Below are positions 1-14,900 of a stretch of DNA of 64,000 nt, piece after piece. The DNA lies in the NCBI RefSeq assembly GCF_901709675.1, contig NC_051092.1, positions 13,080,491 to 13,144,490 on the forward strand, given 5' to 3'. The notes under the pieces were generated by a model. That model was not told where the DNA came from and did not search any database. It saw nothing but the letters and a program-made list of their open reading frames with translations. Numbering within the stretch: the first letter of the stretch is position 1; every line of letters starts with the position of its first letter. This stretch comes from Syngnathus acus. Lineage: Eukaryota; Chordata; Actinopteri; Syngnathiformes; Syngnathidae. Position numbers and translations under genes: made by a program.

Positions 1-1206
1 CGTCAACAACTATTTGGCTATTCAACTACCACCATACTGACCTTCAATAAACTTCGGTATATTTTTAGTCATCCATTTTAACATTATGCATAATTTTAAA
101 ATGAACACTACTCTTAAATAAAGAAAAACCCAAAACACTTTTCTTAGTTAATGATTCAGTTAAAATGTATTGCATATGCATTTCACATAAATACAAACAA
201 ATATCATTAGATATTAATTAATTCTAAATCCATTTAATTTAAAAGTTAAATACAACCGAACTGTGCTGAACAAATACTGGAGCAAAGGCCAAAAATATTG
301 ACTATACATGATACACACTTTGAGCATTTAATTGAGTGATTCTTCCGCTAACCGATGGAGGGAGCCTGTTAAAATAAAATGATAATACATGAAAAAAAAA
401 GATACACAAACAATAAGCTAAATTGTGTTCATCTACAGCTTGCGATGTGCTACTGTTGAAGCCCCCTGTGGACTTACAAGATTTGTTTTATCCTGAATAT
501 TATGGCAACCTAATGTCTGCATTTTCCCTTATTAAATAAAACAACAACATCCAGTGAAGGTACCATCACGACGAAGCATCCAAACACCTCCCTGTGGCTA
601 GACGAACTAGATGTACAACACGTGGCTGAAGCAATCATAACACACAGACCGTAAAAACATTTGACCAGTTTCAACAAAGAGCCACCCCGCCCCACCCAAA
701 CATACACATTTCTTCATCCCTATATCAAAGTAAACACCATTCAAATGCTTGTAGGCAGCAGATTAATCTGTATGAGCCAGATGCCCCCGCCGCGTTTCTT
801 TCGGTCCCTCCCTTAATTACAGCAGTACTAATAACGACTCAAGTGTATGTGTGCGTATTAGAACTGGAGGTATCCAAGTAATAGGTGAAGTGTTACGACA
901 TTTTTCGATCGTGTCTAAAAGTGAAACATATTGCATTGTTTGGCATCTTCTTCATGTTGACACAATAAGTTTGTTTTTTCCACAAATCTAAATATTTCAT
1001 AACCCATGAGAGGCAGAGGTGTGCAAAAAGTCAATTCGTATTTGAATGTATTAAGACACACACCTCACACTGGTAGTTTGATGCAATTTAAAAATTAAAA
1101 CACACACTGTACACCTGAGAGCAACAAATCTTCAATTAACAAGCACTTTTGGAAAGTGAAAAGCCGATCAAATCATCATGCAGTCTGAAAGAATGTTATG
1201 TCTCAC
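1..1206 (-). other. Start of znf423 intron 3
   Basis: AT-rich DNA downstream of the exon 3 donor on the minus strand. No further exon, repeat with clear ends or RNA gene was recognised. The next znf423 exon should lie to the left of the window. Confidence 0.7.
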
Positions 1207-1389
1207 CTGCTGGACAGTGGTTGGTTCGATGTTCTGTGAGCTCAGCCAAACATTCAAAGTCATGTTGACAGTTGTCGCAAGTGAATATGGAGTCGTCGTC
1301 GAGCTCGTCGTCATGGTCGCCAGGCTCCTCTTGTTCTGCATCATCGGGGGCCGCCCCTTGGCCGTCCTTAGGCTCGAGCGCTTTGACAC
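1207..1389 (-). CDS. znf423: znf423 coding exon 3 with zinc finger 1
   Basis: Acceptor TGTTTTCAG and donor GTGAGA bound 183 nt in phase 1. The translation is VKALEPKDG, an acidic linker rich in Asp and Glu, then a classical C2H2 finger and NHCPA. The mammalian equivalent is RALEDRN...DESIYTCDHCQQDF. The reverse frame of this stretch is also open, but its translation has no such motif. Confidence 0.92.
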
Positions 1390-4232
1390 CTGAAAACAGA
1401 CGATATATATGATCAGTATCATTGACATCTGTGTTACTAATTTTAGTGACATTACCTGATAATTAATTATCGGTAATACCTGTTTGCGACTCTGATTGCT
1501 TAATTTTCATGTACACGGTCCACAAGTCAATCACTTTAATCATGCATTAAAAAAAAAAAAAAACTTGTGTCATTTTGTTCTGGTGAGTTGAAGCATCATT
1601 TTCTTTCATTACTCTAATTCATTGTTGTTTCGTCATTTTGGATCTGGTTTGTGTTCCCGGGTACAAATGAATTACGGCTTCCCAGATCGACAATATGCGT
1701 GTCCTTTGATTTGTGTAAAGTGACAGAATTACAATGACAAATTGACAAATTAATGTGGAGCTTCAGCATGTGGCAAGCAGTGTGAACGTGTGTGTTTTAG
1801 TCAGTGGAGGCTTGCGACGGCCCACTGCTCTCTGCTCTATTGTGTCTCCATTTTCACACCTTATTATCACTTTACAAATGCTGAGATTCCAGTAGGACTG
1901 AAAAAAATGATGACAAAGTGAGGAAAGAAAGAAAGAAAGAAAATGGACAGCAAGGCTGAACTGAATTTATTCTGTAATAAAATATTCAATAATTTTATTG
2001 TCTGAATGTTTGATTTTACTCAACTTTTATTTTAATATATTCAATAAAATATGGAACTCTAACTATCTATTACGTTTAAAACGGCAGCAGAAATTATTAA
2101 GGGCATTTATTTCACTGTTTCCATCTGCAGCAACTTTTTCAACCTTGCTTTATGCACTTGGGTGCAGTCGCGCTGTAACCTGAAAAAGCTTTTCAAAAAT
2201 TGTCTTAGTCTGTTACAAGGGTTACTGGGAGGTCAAGAAAACCTCTTAGTTGATTTATTAATTAACAAAGGCCTATTCCCAAATGACACCATCCATTACA
2301 AATCTCTACCAAAAGAGTACATAGTGAAAAAAGAAAAGAAGCGGTTGCCAAAAAACTGACCACCACATCTTTTTCCAGACTAATTTATAATGAAGAGGTG
2401 TGATGGGAAACGGGGATGTTGGGAACGAGGGACTGCCGTGATGGGGTGCGGTGGGAGAGGACATTAGTGATGGAAGGATCTAGAAGGAGGGCTAGATGAA
2501 GGAATGAAGAGCAGGAGGGTGTTGGCCATCTGTCCAGTGGTGAGAGCACCGTCTGGCCAGGGAGCCAACATGGACCCTTTACTGACGAAACGTGCAGGCT
2601 CCAAAAATACACGATAGCCTATGACGACATAGCAATGAACACAGTGATGATACGCAAATAACAATATTCATCCCGGTGTAGAACCGAACTTGTAGCAAAG
2701 ATTATATGAATGTAGAATGTAATATGCAGCTGTTACATTGGATGTTATTAGACGACACATGTGAGCGTACACTAGTTTTTAGCGGTGTTAAAAAAAAAAA
2801 AAAAAAGTGTATCAGATTTATGGATATTTAAGATATGTTCTATGGTGTCAACACTCAAATACAGTATGCATACAGTACATAAAAGTCAGCGTTTTCACAC
2901 ATACACACGCATCCATAGCAGGGGGTTGTGATGCCAGAGGTGAGGGCAGTGCCAAATCCAGTGCATGCCAACACAACCTGCTGTCATGGCAACAGTGGGA
3001 CGAGCCAGATGAAATCATCTCCCTCACACTCGTCAAGGATCATAATGTTTCTGTGTGTACGTGTTGCACCAATTTGATGCCCTTGGTCTTCTGCAATCTT
3101 TTTTTTAATTTTTTTTAGAAGAGATCATTGTAATTTGTGTCCACATTTACATTTATTTGCCGTCCACCACAACAAATGAATGAGAGAGAACACCATTCAT
3201 GAAGATCCTCACACACTTACGCATGCACACACACAAAGAAAGGTGTGTGGGCACTGCTGCTGCTGTTAATTGGTATTGTTGAGCAGCAGACCAATAGCTC
3301 AATCAAGGCGCATCTGTCACTTTCTCACTTAAGAAGTCAAAGGACAAAAGAATGACTATATGGCCACCTGGGGGAGGTATAAGACAGAAAAATGCGGACG
3401 TTGTTTGAAGAGGTAAAGAATACGTGCCTTAAGATATGTTACATGATCTGTCTTTATGTGTTGCAGCACCGTTTGTGTTCATTATTATAACAACACCACC
3501 ATGTACGTATGACTATGACATTTTCCATTGCATATTAGCATTCAGCTAGCAGAGGCTACGTTACGTGGCTTCTCTAAATACACAAAAGCGTTTTCACTCA
3601 TCAAAGTGGAACACCAGAGATGAAACGATCTAATAGGAACATGGAGAATATTAAAAAGCACCCAGTGAAAGCGCAGCAAGTGAACGTAATGCAATTAAAT
3701 TAACGGAATAAAAAGGGTCAACGGGCGAGGTTCTCGTAAAATATCATTTCAACTGAGAAAATGTTGGGGCAAAAACACATTGCAGAATTTGTTTGCAATA
3801 TGAAAAATATCATTTCGCTTGGGATTTTATTAAGTTTATGCAACCCAGGCTTTGGACCACTAGCAAATGCCTGTCTGATGTTTTTCATCCCCTGGAGGAA
3901 ATGTAATATTCCAGGTTGTAGTCATCAGACTGAGTAATATGAGGACAATGGTTGTTTAATAACAGGTACTAATATAAATATGCAAACTGACACCTCAGGA
4001 ATAATTAGGTCACTTTGCATATCTGCAGGAACGATACACGTGTCTTGTGTGTGTGTGTGGGAGTGTGTGTGTAAGTGGAGTATTACTGTTGCGAGTATGC
4101 ATGTGTGTGTTTGTGTACACCCAGGGTAATTAGATAAAGAGAAGTGAATTAGCCGAGTCCACAGTGCGGAGTGATGTTACGCATCCTAACCCCGCCCAGC
4201 TGAGACCCACTAATCACCACTCGTTAGGCTCA

Positions 4233-4302
<70 letters not shown>

Positions 4303-5833
4303 CGTGTGTGTGTTTTCCTTTACGCAAGTTTAAATGAGTTCACTGAGGTATTTAGTGTGTTAAGATGGCACATACCGGCGTCATATATAGCTGACATATA
4401 ACAAAATCCAACCAAGGACAACCTTGCCTCCCCCGTCCCAAACTTTTAACATAAAAAGGCTCCCTCCACTGATGTATCGCCTTGTTTCATTGATATTTTT
4501 TGTTTTGTAAAATACACAATTGTTCAAACATTATTTGCAAAAACCTATGTAACTTACAAAACTGAAATCATAATGGGTCATGACCTGAAAATATTGGCAT
4601 CTTCTTTGGATGAGTAGTTTTACTGCTTACTCTTAATTTATGCTTAATTTATTTATTTATTTATTTATTTATTTATTTTATTGAATGTATTTATTTAATT
4701 TATTTGTATGCCATCTAGAAAATCGTATGTTACTACAGGCATAACTTCCAACAACTTCGAGGAATGAATTTTGTGTTCTCCTGGAGTTCCACTTGCCTTT
4801 TCTTGCCACAGTGGTCGAAATCATTTTTTTGGTACCAGGAGCCTTTCAGCGTGATTTTTGTTTTTATGTTGTGGACATAGCCGCAGTCAGCGTGAACCAT
4901 CACCTGGGGAACTAATGAACTGGGAAACGTTCCTGAGCTGTTCCTATACTGAAAGATGGTCCCAAAGCAAGACGCCTTCAATGGGAATAAAACATAGTGG
5001 AACACTGCAAAGGCAAGGGGGCTTACTTATGTGTTAGATTTGGCAAGCCCAAAGTGGTACTTTGGCCTGACTTGTACACAGCTGCTCGGGGAAATGAATA
5101 TCTGCGGGCCAAGTGTACATAAAACGCTTACATACACATGTGCATGTCTGCGCAAACCTTAAAGAGGCATCAAAAGATGTGAAAAGGTGTGTGTGGAGCT
5201 TCCAGCAGAATGTTTCGAAAGCAAACAGCCGCGACACAAGACTTTCATTTTGCTCCACAGAATCACTGTAGTGGAATTCACAGGCACTTGGCTGCGGCAA
5301 GCACCTTCGGCGGAGCCACCAACAACAACAAGCTGTGATGTTCAAATCAAACCTGCACCATGTTGCCCACCGAACGTTATTGATGTGTCTTCAGACGCAT
5401 GCGGCCAATGTCACATGGTATGCATCACACGCAAGCTGCCCACAGCAGACTTCTAACCCAGACTCGGTTCAATTGGAATGTCACGTTAAGCGCTGGGCCA
5501 GAGTACACACAACGTTGCACATGTGTTTCGTTTTTTTAATTCTCTTGTTAAATGTGACAAAAAATAGCCGTCGTTATTTTTACCAAGATGGCACTGTGTG
5601 GAAAATAATGGGAGAGCGCAAGCACTTTTGGCTCCATAAAATAAGTTCCAATATTCTCTCCTTCAGCCTGATGTGATTGGATCATTTCATTGGCAATTAT
5701 ATAAACGGCCTGCCCAACAGAAATCACTTGTGATTAATTGCACAACTTCACAAAACTAAAGTAAGAAATTAAAGCAAAGATCAATAGGTTGTCTTGTTCC
5801 ATGGCGCTTTGTCGCTGGGCAGAATTCAACAAG

Positions 5834-5910
<77 letters not shown>

Positions 5911-8900
5911 CAAATAAAGACTCCAAAAAGAGCACTACATGCATGTATCGATTGAATCCAAGTTCTGTTTTTCATTTACCCAGTTCAGGGTCACAGCTGA
6001 TGTGTCTATGCCAGCTGACCTTTTGTTGAGCACCTACAGAAACTCAAATCAAGATTCAATCCTGGCACCTCTGACTGTGAGGCAGCTATGCTATCCACTT
6101 TTTCACTGTTCCATCCAACAATGCAAAACTTGCAAGTGTCTCACTACTGTATTAAACACCACAAACCTAATGAGAAAGACATTCAAACACAAATTTGGTT
6201 TTAATGTCATCACAACACATAACATTTTTGAGTTTAAGATGTAAAAAATACACAAAAAAAAGTCACTTTTAGTGCACAATGCCAAACACACACAAGCTGA
6301 ACAGGTGCAGCTGAACACGACAACACAGCCAACCCTCCCAACCCTCCCTCCCTCCTTCTCTCTCTAGGGAATGCCCCCACCCTCTGCTTCCCTCTGTTTG
6401 TTAGTGTGAGAGTGTTTGTTGTGCATGCGGGTGTGTGTGTGTGTGTGTGTGTTAGGTGGCTATATTAAGAAGCCATCTCTCCTCACCTCTTCCCCTCTGC
6501 ATCCCACCTCATCTTGTTTCCCCCTCACCAATGCTTGTGTTTTCACAATACAAGCTTGCCCCCACCCCACCCTGGCGGGAGAAGTACACACGCACGCTTC
6601 CAGGCAGGGCTCATGGGAAACACTGCGGCAAGGGAGAGAGCGCAGCACCCAAGTCTGGAAATAAGATGATGAAAGGGGCGCTCACGTCACGGAAGTAAGG
6701 GAAAAAATAGTCACAACGGGACGCTGCGATGATTCGCAAACACGCATGGTAAAGTTTTCTGGGCAAACAAGGTGACAGCTGCGCACCTATATCCATTTTC
6801 GACAAAGATTACAAACAACGGTCTTAAATGGTGCAATATGGACGAAAAGCCTGTGCATTGTTGCAAGCGGGCAATAATCATTGACACACAACACACACGC
6901 GCAGGAACTGTTTTCCTGTGGTACAGCCTTGGGGAAATTAAAACTACATTATGGACCTCAAGAGAGAGGCAGCGAGGGAGGGATGGGGGAGAGGAAAGGA
7001 GGGAAAATGAGAGCTAGAGAAGGCCAGCGTGATTCTTTTCGGCCATCCCAAAGAACCAAGATCAAGCGTTATTATTATTATTACCTTCATCTCTTTATTT
7101 CCTCCATTCTTTACTTCCTCATCATGTCATTGTCTGAAATCTATCGGTCTCATCTGCTTCTGTACAATTCAGTGTTTTAATGAGATGATATTGATAACCA
7201 CAGAGGGGTTGACAACGGGTCAAACATAAGGCCCGCGTGCCGAATTCGGCCCATCAAGGGGTCCACTGCGGCCAGTGGTGATGACATTACCAGAAAGTTA
7301 GATTAACTGTTGTGGCTAATTTTGTCCACTGGAGGGCACACTGATGATCACCCAAATGACTCAGCTGTCACTCCGGATTTGACGCCTAATATTGGTACAC
7401 TTGAAGTGGGGGCGAACAAGTTTCAGCTGCAAAGTAAGCCGCGTGGGGAGCTGACAGACCTTTTCCACAATGACTCATTGACTGTTCCCGCATATGACTC
7501 TTTAATGTTCTCCAAGAGAAATATTAAGTGTGCTGGCTGTGTATGACAGACAGGACTGCATGAAATGGTCTGATCATGATGCTTCTTTCCCTGTCCTAGC
7601 ACAAGAAGTGAACAAGGAATGGAAAGCGAGTGAAGAGTGAGGACATTCTGCCCTGCTGAGAGGGAACAGGGGCACATCGGGAAAGAGTGTAGGGGGTTGG
7701 TGGGGCACCTTTGGCCTCACACTGGTCCTCTGCGGGGCAGAAAGGCGAGAGACGAGGAAGAAGAGGAGGAAATGGCAATGGAACAAAGGAAAGCGGGAAA
7801 TGTAGGAGCTGGGGAAGAAAAGATTGTCTTGATGCAATTCCCTTCCGAGGCACTCTCCCACCTCCCTCTGCCTTGCCTCCCGTGGGCCTTTCCAAACTCA
7901 ACACACATTTTCCAAGGGAAGCAAGGGAGAAACGGAGAGTTGGAGAAGGGGAGGAAGCTTGTAAATTTAATAGCAGGATGGGGCGGTATGGTGTATTTCT
8001 CCAATCTGTCCTGTCCCCCCCCCCCCCACTCTTTCTGATTTGCTCACCCAATCCTCACTGACTGAGAGATTATACAAACCAAAATCTATTTTCTTGATAT
8101 TCAGAACCTCATCTGGCCATCAAAATTCCAGAGGAAAAAGAATGACAGCGATGATTGTAAGTGGTAAGACTCAAACTACAAGTGGGGACCCTCCACAAAA
8201 TCCGAAACATAAGAGTGGCTGAATAAGGCAAAACGGGCCAGTTTGTTGTTGTTGTTGTTGTTTTTTTACAACTGGGGAAACTGTGAGATAGCAGAGAGGT
8301 GCATGTTTGTGTGCGTGTGTGTGCACGCGTGCACGTCATGGGACCGAAGCTTCCTGCAGGAACTGACACACACAGCAGTTCTTGCGAGCCACCCAGGACC
8401 TCAGTCAGCAACCCCCTGAAACACACACAGACACGGACCCGTATAGCTGCCCCTGGAGAAGCGTTAGCTCAGGTCTGAGTGAGCGATTGGGAGGGGGGCG
8501 AGACTTGGGTACGTCACGGACAACCCCCCCTCCCCTCCCCAAGGATCTTACTTGCCTATGCTTGTATCCCGCTGGAGCAGAACGGGAGACAGGGCACGAG
8601 AAGAAGCTGGGAGAGCGATAACTCCGTATTTACCACATTCAGCAGTATCTTATTTCCCTGCTGGGCTGCAGTCAGAGGAAGTGTTTTAACTGTTCCCTGA
8701 TAGGCTGTAAAAAGTAGCCACAGCTGGCAAACACCTACGGTAGCCCGACTGCTTTTCCCGTGTGTGGAGGATTTGGGGAATTCATCTTTGCTAAGCACAA
8801 ACTACAACAAAGAGGGGGAACTCTTGATTTGCATCGGGAGTCCGTTTCCTCCACTAATTTGTCTTTTCGATATTTATCAGTCCAGATTCAGAATTTATTT

Positions 8901-11900
8901 TCCCGTCTTCCATGAAAAGCAAATTATGCAAGACAAAACTACCGTATTTTCCGTACTATAAGGCGCACCTAAAAACCTAAAATTTTCTCAAAAGCCGACA
9001 GTGCGCCTTATAGTCCGGTGCGCCTTATATATGGACCAAATTCCTAAATTTAAACTGGCCCGAAGCATTGTGTCATGAAATCAATCATAAGTGGACCGCT
9101 GAAGACTATGAATCATGAATCAAAAAGACTATGGATCATTATTTTGTGATTATAAAGTAATTTGTTGTGTCTGAAGTTGAAATAAAAAAGATAAAATGGA
9201 GAATGATTTGATTTGGATGAAAAATCTGACATGATGCATTAATGGTGCGACTTATAGTCTGGTGCGCCTTATATAAGGACAAAGTTTTAAAATGGGCCAT
9301 TCATTGAAGGTGCGCCTTATAGTCCGGTGCGCCTTATAGTCCGGAAAATACGGTACTCATCTCAAACATTTTTGTTTAGTGTAAAACCAGCATAGTATAA
9401 ATGTCAACTCTGTATAATATATATGTGAAAAGGGTTCAAACTAGTCAGCCAGCTAAAACGCGAGCAAAAACTAAATCCAGTCGAACAAAAGAGACAATAA
9501 AAAGCCGACCATCTCTGCGACTTCCTCCCAGGATATCAGCGTACAACAGAGAGCAGTCAAAGAGCACACAAATCTTTCCTGTCTTGCTCTCCACGTCCCT
9601 TTTGTCATATCTCTTTCCATTCAGACTGACTCGTACACCAGAGAGTAACAAGTTCGCCCTCTCTTTCCGCATCTCGCTATGCTTCTTTTTAAATCTCCTC
9701 ATTTCCCCCCCTCCCTTCTAAGCACTGTATAGTTTTCGACGGTCCCACAATTCTAATCCCTCAGATGTTCACTCCATCTCTCAACCCTTCTCGCTCCCAC
9801 AGTATCCCATGGAGAAGGCCTTTATATACCATATGAAATTGTCATTGTGGTCACTGTGTTTGTGAGAGTGGTTTGTACACCTGTGTGTCTGCATGCGCCA
9901 CAACGTGTGTGAGAGTGTCCACTAACCTGTCTGGACAGTCGATTCCTCCCAAGACGCTCCGCACTCTGAAGATTCTCCTTCCTCCACCGCTGAGAAGGAA
10001 ATTACAAATAAGAGAAAGAAATAAAAATTAGTTTTGTTGTGAGTGTTGAAATAAATGCATTCTTATGAGTCACTGAAAACCATGCCAGTGTGACCAGAAC
10101 CACGACTCAATTTCAAACCAATGCACTTCAACATATTAATAACTGCGTTTTACCACAACTGGAGATTCAGTTGTGTCATACTTTCTCTAGTGCAAATCAC
10201 TTGATGGGTTTGTAAATATGGTGTGTTTTCCCGCTTGTTCAGTACCTTTTCCAAAAAATAAAATAAAAGCAAACAATACACCACAAAACATCAGTCTTCC
10301 CTCTCATTGGTCATTACATCAAGACCATCCACGCAATCTACAAAATCCGTGAAAACACGACCGGATATAAAATGTATTAAATCCAATTTGAAGCTTTGCA
10401 ATTCCGAAAAATATATTCATGCAAGTTGCAGATATTTTTTGCGCCATTTTCGTATTATGAACTGTAGTATCTGTGATGTTAAATGTGTGTGCCAAGTAAA
10501 TTGGGGCCTGGCCTGTATAGTGATGTGAAAGTCAGCGAATGAGAATGTAGAGTTGGCTGGTCGTTAAGCGGCTAAACTGTTAGCCACTTTGCGTGTTCGG
10601 TGACAGCGTCGATTGAGGTCGTCAATGCGCTAGTGTTTACTGTATTAAGTTCTCATTTGGGCGGCTCGGTGGGGCACTGGGTAGCACGTCCGCCTCACAG
10701 TTAGGAGGGTGCGGGTTCGATTCCACCTCCGGCCCTCCCTGTGTGGAGTTTGCATGTTCTCCCCGGGCCCGCGTGGGTTTTCTCCGGGCACTCCGGTTTC
10801 CTCCCACATCCCAAAAACATGCTTGGTAGGCTGATTGAGCGCTCCAAATTGTCCCTAGGTGTGAGTGCGAGTGCGAATGGTTGTTTGTCTCTGTGTGCCC
10901 TGCGATTGGCTGGCAACCGGTTCAGGGTGTCCCCCGCCTACTGCCCGATGACGCTGGGATAGGCTCCAGCACGCCCGCGACCCCCGTGGGGACTAAGCGG
11001 TACAGAAGATGGATGGATGGATGAAGTTCTCATTTGCCCAATAAAGTCATTGGAAGCACACTAGCAGCTGTGTTTCCCTCCCTCTATCCTACAGTCTAAC
11101 TAGCTAGTAGGCTATATTAGCTATATTAGCTAACAATGTTTACATTACCGTAAAAACTTTGGTCGTTCTCTGACTTTTGTCTTTCCTCATTTTCCTTTTT
11201 TTTTTTTAGCTTTTGACTGAAACAAACCCTGACAACAACGCTCACCGCATTGTTGGACCTTCTCTTCCTCCATGGTTAAACAAAGGCACCTTTCTTTATA
11301 AATAGAGAACAGAAAAAGCACGCTGGGATGACAATGTCTCAAGACCTCTTTGACACACTCAGAAGTTTGATCAGAGCTGGAATGTGACAGCGACTTCCTG
11401 GGTACAACAGGAAGGAGGGAAGTACAGCTGGCACACAAACAGGAAATGGCTGGAGCCACCACACAATGGAGCTTCCTGTGCACCCCCGGTTCCTCCAACG
11501 CACGATTCTTCATTTCTCACCTCTGATCTGGTTTTTTCTCCCACTGGTGGAAGTTTTTTATTTCAAATGGCTCACTCTCTATCCTTGTCAACTCCCCTTT
11601 GGCCTTACGGAATCCCCACAAGACAATCAAAACAAGAAGTTATAAATCAGTGAAGCGTTCTATTTAGATGAAAAACAAAGGTGTGGATTGTCAAAGATTG
11701 GCCCGCACCGTACAAAGAGCTGCCAGATATCCTGTGCTAAACTTTACCGGTTCTCCCACTGACCTTGAATGAATGACGGTGTAAATAACCACTGTTACAA
11801 ACAACAACATGACATATTATAGCCATTTGGTACATATTATTCACAGACAATGTGATGCAAGTACGATTTTACTTGCAGACTAAAAATGAGCATCGCAGCA

Positions 11901-14900
11901 CCTGCATATACTCCATACACATCATCACAGCCAAATTGAATTCAAATCCCCTAACCTGCACTTCTGACCATCCAAATGCGGTCTAATTTTTGTGGCAGGA
12001 TAACTCCATTCATTCGACTTTACTTCTGAATAAATCTCAAAGTATAGGCGATGAACCTAAAAAGTACTGGAAGCTCGACAACTAATAAAAAGGACTGGTT
12101 CCTGATGAGACTGTGGGGAATACAGTGTTTCATTAGCCAAGCACACAAATCTTTATTTAGATTTCCACATCCTCCTCAGAGACGCACACCTTTAGTGTGA
12201 ACCTTGCGCACACCGGGGGGGCGTGGGGAACGTGTGTGATTGTTGCAGGCCTAAAGATTGTGTAGACATCATAAGTGGGGGAAAATGAGTGCGTGCATTT
12301 AGGGTTTTTGAAACCCTGCATTTTGAGAGAGCACATTTACATACACATTAAGAATTAAATAGGTCACAATAAACAGTTTGAACACATAGAATGAGTTTAT
12401 TGTGCCCTATTTTGTATATTATAGATCTATCGCTACTATAAATCTACTTCCACGATATAAGCCTACCAATTAATGAAAGTTTTTTTCTTATGCAATTTTG
12501 GCATCACATTATGGAAACAATGGAAGAGTGTATTAAGTGACTGATAGGTCTGCGCTCTCTGTTCGGACGTTCAATTTCTCCGTTGCCCACTGTCTCGCTT
12601 TCAGTCTCCATCCTGTTCGCTGACCATCGTCCCCTCCTCATCCCGCATCCTTGTCTGAGCCTTGCCCCACGAACGCAGTTCCATCTTTAACAAGAAAAGC
12701 TTTTGTCTTTTTTTTTTCTTTCCCCCCCGTCCTTGCAAAACAACACGTGCGCACGCACACTCCCACACACACTTTATCAGGGCCACTTATTCCCAAGGCA
12801 GCCCAAGGCTTTGGTGTTCCCAGATCTAGTTGATGAACGGGTCACGGCGGCCAATCACGCAGCGGCCAGGAGGCCCAGAGGGGTGGAATGTGGGTCAGTG
12901 CAGCCAATGATAAGCTGCTTTTCCCCAGGAGAGGCAGGTGATTGACAACTGGTGGTGGACAGAAGTCAAGAGGGTAATTGTCATCCGACTCCCTCGCTCT
13001 CTCTGTCTTTTCTGACTGTCTGTCTCTCACGCTCATCCTAGACACTTTCCTCTGTCTCTCCCCTCAACTGCGTGCTCCGCTGCCTCCCCTTTCCAACCTA
13101 CTTCCTGCTCCTCACCTCCCCTCCCCAACCTGCCTTGTCGCACCAGCTCCACGAGGACCCTCTCATTGGCTGCCCTCCCCGTCCCCCCGGAACGACTTTA
13201 TGACACTATTGGCAGAGAATTGATGCCAATCTTTATCCCCAGCTCGCGGCCCCCGGGAGCCTCCCCAACTTCAACTGCCTGTGTCAAGCACTCATGCAAT
13301 GCCGGCCAGTCGGGGGACAGGGCCAGAAGCTGATTAACCAAATACTTTTATCAGCACTAAAACCGCGCTCTGTGTCTGCCTGCAGTTGGAACAAAACAGC
13401 CTTAAAATACAAAACCACGCTTTCCCATCCAGAGCGCCAGACCAGTTTGAGGTTTGGGACCTTTGTGTGCTTTTGTTTGCCAGCGTGTGCTTTTGTGTGT
13501 GTGTGTGCAAAGGGACACAGAGTGCAGAGGGCTTAGACGGAGGGAAGAGAAGCAACATCATCACAAAGCCTGACGGACAAGCTTCATTGCACCATCCCTA
13601 TTTTTTTTTTTTTTTTTTTTACTCATGTCCATTCCCCCTCTTCTTTCTGTTCTTGTATCATACCATTCATTTTTTCACTTTCTTCAGTAATAAAATCTTT
13701 CCCTTTGCTCTGTTGGATTCTTACTGTATATGAGGTAATTGTGGTTTGCATCATGCTGTGCAATGCAGCTGAGTTGCTATGCGACCTCTCCAACATTGCT
13801 GAACATACACTGAGCCGCACACTGAACAACAAATCCCTCACCCTCTGTCTTGAGTTGAACATCCCAGAAGTCAATATTATTGAGGGGAAAACAAAAAAAA
13901 TATAGATATGTAATGCGTCTTTTGTGTTGTTTACAGCAGAACTCCAAATTTGGTATAAACAAATATTTGATCTATCTGAAAAAAAACATTACGAGTGAAA
14001 TACAGGAGCGCAAATGCTTCTCTGAAGAAAAAGTAAGCATCAGACACAGAACAAGCACGGAGTTGATGTTCAGGGCCAAACAACACAGCGTGAGATTAAA
14101 GAGCCTCTCTGATCTGACATTTGTTTCTTTTGCTGTCAAAGATGTTGCACATGGAGTCAATAATAGAAAACAGAGTGACAAGAGGAACAACGTGTGCATG
14201 TGTGGGAAAAGGAAGAGAAAGATGACGAGTGTTAGACCAAAGAGTGGCCAGGAGGAGGAGAGGGAAACTTTCCTCTGGAGTACCTCTGCTCTGGGGAGGT
14301 ACTCCAGAAATAACTGGAGAAACAACTGCAAGCTCCCCCGGCAGCTTCCACTCGGCCGGGTACCGACACCAAGTTCAACATTGGTAAGACGTAAGTGCAA
14401 ACATGAGCACAGACTGGTGAGGAAGAGGAGAAAAAGATCACATGCAAAGAAGGAGAGAGAACAAGCTGGAGGGTGAAGGGTAGGGAGGGAGGGCTTCATA
14501 ATTGCCTTCTCATGTAGTACAGGCTGGGGAGCGCTTCCTGACTGAAGACACCAATTTCACGCGTAGGCATTATTTAGCTTGATACAAAGTTGATTAGGAG
14601 GAGAGCGACAGAGAAACACACATGCGGAGACAGACGGAGAGGAAACAGAAAATAAACTAATTTTCATTTCGCAGGGCTTGCGGGCAGATTAGCTCACTCT
14701 TCAGGTTAGGGCTAGCATTAACAAGGAAAATATACACAGCGCGTGTGCTCAGAGCATTACAGGTACTCAGAACACTTTAGGAATAAGTCAAAGAAATACA
14801 GAATACATAGCAATGAATAACTCACCAATGCCATTAGTGCAGGCTCACTATTTGGCAAGTTTTCGATTGTGTGGGATGCCTGATGTCTCCATGGTTCGAC

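Larger units (their letters stand above)
1390..9926 (-). other. znf423 intron 2
   Basis: About 8.5 kb of intron. It holds the microsatellites at 4235-4312, 4645-4710, 5836-5904 and 6429-6451, a purine-rich patch near 6960-7030, a fragment with hAT-like 'aaggcccgcgtgccgaattcggccc' wording near 7222-7275, and the transposon-like element at 8940-9355. Short open frames on both strands at 7600-8060 overlap each other and show no family motif. Confidence 0.7.

Noticed and set aside
10660-10740. tRNA gene suggested by the box B-like GGTTCGATTCC
   Set aside because: It is the tRNA-derived head of a SINE flanked by a 13-bp target duplication, not a folded tRNA gene.
13880-14499. Long overlapping open frames on both strands (198 and 175 codons)
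   Set aside because: They mirror each other, show no domain or splice context and lie inside znf423 intron 1. The purine-rich composition explains the lack of stops.
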